Assembly (NCBI GenBank): GCA_027315115.1
Contig: DAHUYQ010000046.1
Span: 89,464 to 153,463, forward strand
Source of the DNA: Solirubrobacterales bacterium
Lineage (GTDB): Bacteria > Actinomycetota > Thermoleophilia > Solirubrobacterales > Solirubrobacteraceae
Length of the DNA stretch: 64,000 bases
Reading direction: 5' to 3'
The notes under the pieces were generated by a model. It did no database searches. It had not been told where the DNA came from and saw only the letters and a program-made list of their open reading frames with translations. The position numbers and the translations under genes were made by a program. The first letter of the stretch is position 1. The number at the start of each line of letters is the position of its first letter. Below are positions 61,780 to 64,000 of this stretch, one piece after another.

Positions 61780-61803
61780 ACTATAACCAAACGATTGTTT
61801 GGT
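61780..61803 (-). promoter_or_regulatory. Class B operator and -10 box upstream of the ABC transporter operon
   Basis: ACCAAACGATTGTTTGGT (61786-61803) is a palindrome with perfect 7-bp arms ACCAAAC/GTTTGGT. On the minus strand TATAGT (61780-61785) follows directly and is a 5/6 match to -10. The permease start is 79 bases further on. Confidence 0.75.
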
Positions 61804-61882
61804 GTCAAGCGGATGCCGCGCCGAGCCGGCCCCCCCGGGGCCGGCGGTCGCGGCTCCTCAGACGGTCGGTTTCGGCTCCTCT

Positions 61883-62287
61883 TTAGAAGGGCCGGTCCAG
61901 GTCCAGGTGCATGTGGGCAAAGCGCCAAACGCCCCCACTGCGGGCCACCTTGGTCGTGTACACGCCCGTCGCCTGCGCATGCAGCTCGCCGTTCTCGGTC
62001 ACCATCAGCGTCAGGTAGGCGATCGCCCTGGCCTCGTCCTCGCCGGCGTCCTCCAGATGGACGTTGGTGATCACGTGGCGGCGCTGGTCGGTCTGTTCGC
62101 GCGTAGTGCTCTCGATGAACTCCCCGATGCCACTTCCGCGCAGCGGCTCGATCGCGGGCGTGCCCTGGATGTCGAGCGTGAACTCGGCGTCCTCCGCGAA
62201 GGTGTCGTTGGTGAAGTGGAACTGCCGCGAGTCCATGCCCCACGCGTAGCGGGCGAACAGGTCTTCGATTGTGCTTCGGTCAGCCAT
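61883..62287 (-). CDS. SnoaL-like (NTF2-fold) protein
   Basis: A 134-residue SnoaL_4-type protein: IEDLFARYAWGMDSRQFHFT, DTFAEDAEFTLDIQGTPAIE, RRHVITNVHLEDAGEDEARA and GVYTTKVARSGGVWRFAHMH. ATG 62287 has AAGGAGGAG just upstream, the strongest ribosome site in this region. It is divergent from the P450 gene, with a class A operator between. It is likely an isomerase, dehydratase or binding protein for the P450 pathway substrate. Confidence 0.83.
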   Translation of the reverse strand: MADRSTIEDLFARYAWGMDSRQFHFTNDTFAEDAEFTLDIQGTPAIEPLRGSGIGEFIESTTREQTDQRRHVITNVHLEDAGEDEARAIAYLTLMVTENGELHAQATGVYTTKVARSGGVWRFAHMHLDLDRPF

Positions 62288-62442
62288 TGGCTCCTCCTTG
62301 TCTCTGTTAGTCGTCGTAGTGTCCTGCTATCAACCCTACGGATGCGCCGGGCGCACGCCCCCGGCGTCCCCCAGTTCGCGTCCCGCAGCCCGGGCTCCCG
62401 TCGAGCGGGCACATGCCGGCATCGGAGCGTGATCGGAAAAAT

Positions 62443-62471
62443 CTACCAAGCGATCGGTAGGCGCGTATAAT
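62443..62471 (+). promoter_or_regulatory. Class A operator overlapping a consensus promoter for the P450 gene
   Basis: CTACCAAGCGATCGGTAG (62443-62460) has arms differing at one position from a perfect repeat. A perfect TATAAT -10 box (62466-62471) lies 5 bases downstream, placing the operator over the -35 region. Start of transcription near 62478 would give a leader of about 60 bases before ATG 62540, which has AGGAG. Confidence 0.75.
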
Positions 62472-62539
62472 CGCCCCCGGAGGAGCCGCTGCGCAACTTG
62501 ATCGCAGGCGGCCTGGTGCTGACATAGGAGACCCACCCA

Positions 62540-63886
62540 ATGGCTGAGTCCACAAACGGGAGCCCGTCACCGGAGGAGATCAACTTCTTCGAGCCGGCGA
62601 CCAACGACTGCCCCTACCACGCCTACGAGTCCATGCGAGAGCAGGCACCGGTCTGGAAGGACCCCGTGACCGGCATGTACACGCTCTCTCGCTACGAGGA
62701 CATACGGGCGGCGCTGCTGGACGCGGAGACGTTCACGAACAAAATCGGCAACGGCGCCGGCGCGACCGAGAAGGGCGTCAAGCCTGACGATCCCGAGAAG
62801 GCCCGCCAGTTGCTGGAAGCCGCCGAAGTCGAGGAGCAGATACAGAAGCTCTACGAGGAGAAGGGCTGGCCGGTCTGCCCGACGCTCAGCGGCCGGGACG
62901 AGCCCGAGCACATGCAGCTTCGACGCCTGTTCGACTGGGCCTTCCGCCCGCAGCGAGTCAAGGAGCTGGACCCGTTCGTGGAGGCGCTCGCCAACCGTCT
63001 CTTCGACGAATTCATCGACGCCGGACGCTGCGAGTGGGTGCAGGCCTTCGCGATCCCGCTGCCGCTGTACGTGATCGGCAAGCAGATGGGCGTCCCAGAT
63101 CAGGACATGCCGCAGATCAAGGCCTGGACCGACGCATGGATCCAGCGCATGGGCCTGATGCAGACCCCCGAGGAGCGGATCTGGTCAGCCGAGCAGGAGA
63201 TCGAGGCGCAGCACTACTTCCAGAAGCGCTACGAAGACCTGCGCGTGAGCCCCAACGACTCGCTCCTGAGCGACCTCGTCAACAACGAAGTCAAGGACTG
63301 GAAACGCATGCTCACCGACAACGAGCTGCATTCGGAGATGATGGCCGACCTGTTCGTGGGCGGCTCGGAGACGACCACCAACGCGCTCTCCGGCGGCGTG
63401 ATGCTGCTGATTCGCAACCCCAGCGTCTGGCAGCAGCTCAAGAGCGATCCCGACAAGTACCTGGAGCCCTTCGTGGAGGAGGTGCTGCGGCTGGAGTCGC
63501 CGGTCCAGTGCCTGCTGCGCGAAACCTCCAAGGACGTCGAGCTGCACGGCACGACGATCCCGGCAGGCTCGATTGTCTCGCTGCGCTACGCGGCGGCCAA
63601 CAGGGACACCTCCAAGTACGACCGGGCGACCGACCTGGATCTCGATCGTCCCAACCCCCGCGGCCATCTCGCCTTCGGGCTGGCCAGCCACCACTGCCTC
63701 GGCGCCCCCCTGGCACGGCGCGAGCTGTACTACGGGTTCAAGGTCCTGGTTGAGCGCGTGGACGACCTCTGGTTCATCGAGGACGCCAACGACTTCAGCT
63801 ACCACCAGAACTACTTCCTGCGGGCACTGAAGCAGCTCCACATCGGCTTCACGCCGAGCAAGGCGGTTGCTCCGGCCGCCGTCTGA
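62540..63886 (+). CDS. Cytochrome P450
   Basis: A 448-residue soluble bacterial P450. The haem loop is HLAFGLASHHCLGAPLAR with thiolate Cys C386, matching FGxxxHxCxG. The I-helix oxygen motif reads VGGSETTTNAL, with Gly in place of the usual Ala before GxxT/S. The ExxR motif is in EEVLRLE, and LSGRDEPEHMQLRRLFDWAF is the typical C-helix region. It hydroxylates a hydrophobic substrate with electrons from ferredoxin or a reductase, neither of which is nearby. Bacterial P450s acting on steroids or terpenes share this size and layout. It is regulated by a class A operator. Confidence 0.95.
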   Translation: MAESTNGSPSPEEINFFEPATNDCPYHAYESMREQAPVWKDPVTGMYTLSRYEDIRAALLDAETFTNKIGNGAGATEKGVKPDDPEKARQLLEAAEVEEQIQKLYEEKGWPVCPTLSGRDEPEHMQLRRLFDWAFRPQRVKELDPFVEALANRLFDEFIDAGRCEWVQAFAIPLPLYVIGKQMGVPDQDMPQIKAWTDAWIQRMGLMQTPEERIWSAEQEIEAQHYFQKRYEDLRVSPNDSLLSDLVNNEVKDWKRMLTDNELHSEMMADLFVGGSETTTNALSGGVMLLIRNPSVWQQLKSDPDKYLEPFVEEVLRLESPVQCLLRETSKDVELHGTTIPAGSIVSLRYAAANRDTSKYDRATDLDLDRPNPRGHLAFGLASHHCLGAPLARRELYYGFKVLVERVDDLWFIEDANDFSYHQNYFLRALKQLHIGFTPSKAVAPAAV

Positions 63887-63894
63887 GGCAGCTC

Positions 63895-63922
63895 GCCGGC
63901 GGCGCACGGGTGCGCCGCCGGC
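63895..63922 (+). terminator. Strong hairpin after the P450 gene
   Basis: A perfect 12-bp stem, GCCGGCGGCGCA / TGCGCCGCCGGC, with the loop CGGG starts 9 bases after the P450 stop. No T-run follows (AAAGCG), so Rho-independent function is likely but atypical. Bases 63923-64000 are GC-rich with no gene that I can support. Confidence 0.65.
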
Positions 63923-64000
63923 AAAGCGCCGGCGCGCGCAGACGCAGGCGCATCGGCCGCTGGCGGCGGCCCCGCGCCGCGCCGGCGGTCCGGCGCTCGG

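Overview
The window is very GC-rich and densely packed, with most neighbouring genes separated by a few tens of bases or overlapping by four. Several genes point to a high-GC actinobacterium: a fused E2-E1 2-oxoglutarate dehydrogenase of the KGD/OdhA type, the mismatch endonuclease NucS, an AcnA aconitase carrying the inserted segment I associate with actinobacterial aconitases, and MMPL and PadR genes. The small conserved hypotheticals and a tandem pair of very large secreted proteins suggest class Thermoleophilia (Solirubrobacterales). That placement is inference; there is no rRNA or tRNA gene in the window to confirm it.

Region 1 (1-32.7 kb) is mostly housekeeping: pyruvate kinase, an ABC1/UbiB-type kinase, glyoxalase-type enzymes, ketopantoate reductase next to a FAD-linked oxidase, Nudix, KGD, a MarR/MMPL pair, NucS, TatA, a J-domain/TPR protein, EttA, aconitase, an M42 peptidase, a PadR regulator and a diguanylate cyclase. 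Two toxin-antitoxin modules are embedded. vapBC (6.2-6.9 kb) is bracketed by a 16-bp direct repeat. higBA (19.3-20.0 kb) has toxin-first order. KGD is unusual: two lipoyl domains, a subunit-binding domain, the E2 core and E1 lie in one 1435-residue chain, and the lipoyl domains are encoded by a 193-bp repeat with a single mismatch.

Region 2 (32.7-38.7 kb) holds two tandem, homologous secreted proteins of about 980 and 930 residues that I cannot assign to a characterised family. The first looks clearly lower in GC than its surroundings.

Region 3 (38.9-44.1 kb) is a probable minus-strand operon: PadR regulator, ABC ATPase with degenerate Q-loop, signature, D-loop and H-loop, FtsX/MacB-type permease, and a DUF2600 protein of the tetraprenyl-beta-curcumene-synthase family. 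It reads as a candidate terpenoid synthesis or export unit.

Region 4 (44.3-63.9 kb) is a CoA-thioester catabolic island. A glutarate module (GntR, glutaryl-CoA dehydrogenase and a divergent class III CoA-transferase) shares a palindromic operator. It is followed by acyl-CoA dehydrogenases, 3-hydroxyacyl-CoA dehydrogenase, VOC, SnoaL-like, SDR, LLM, ketopantoate-reductase-like, alpha-hydroxyacid oxidase and old-yellow-enzyme proteins, a ribose-type ABC transporter lacking a binding protein, and a cytochrome P450. Its promoters carry two recurrent palindromes, ACCAA-N4-TTGGT (four sites) and CAAAC-N4-GTTTG (two sites), placed at or next to probable -10 boxes. This looks like a two-repressor regulon whose TetR-like regulators lie outside the window. 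The substrate is unknown; a cyclic or branched compound funnelled through CoA esters is the most economical reading.
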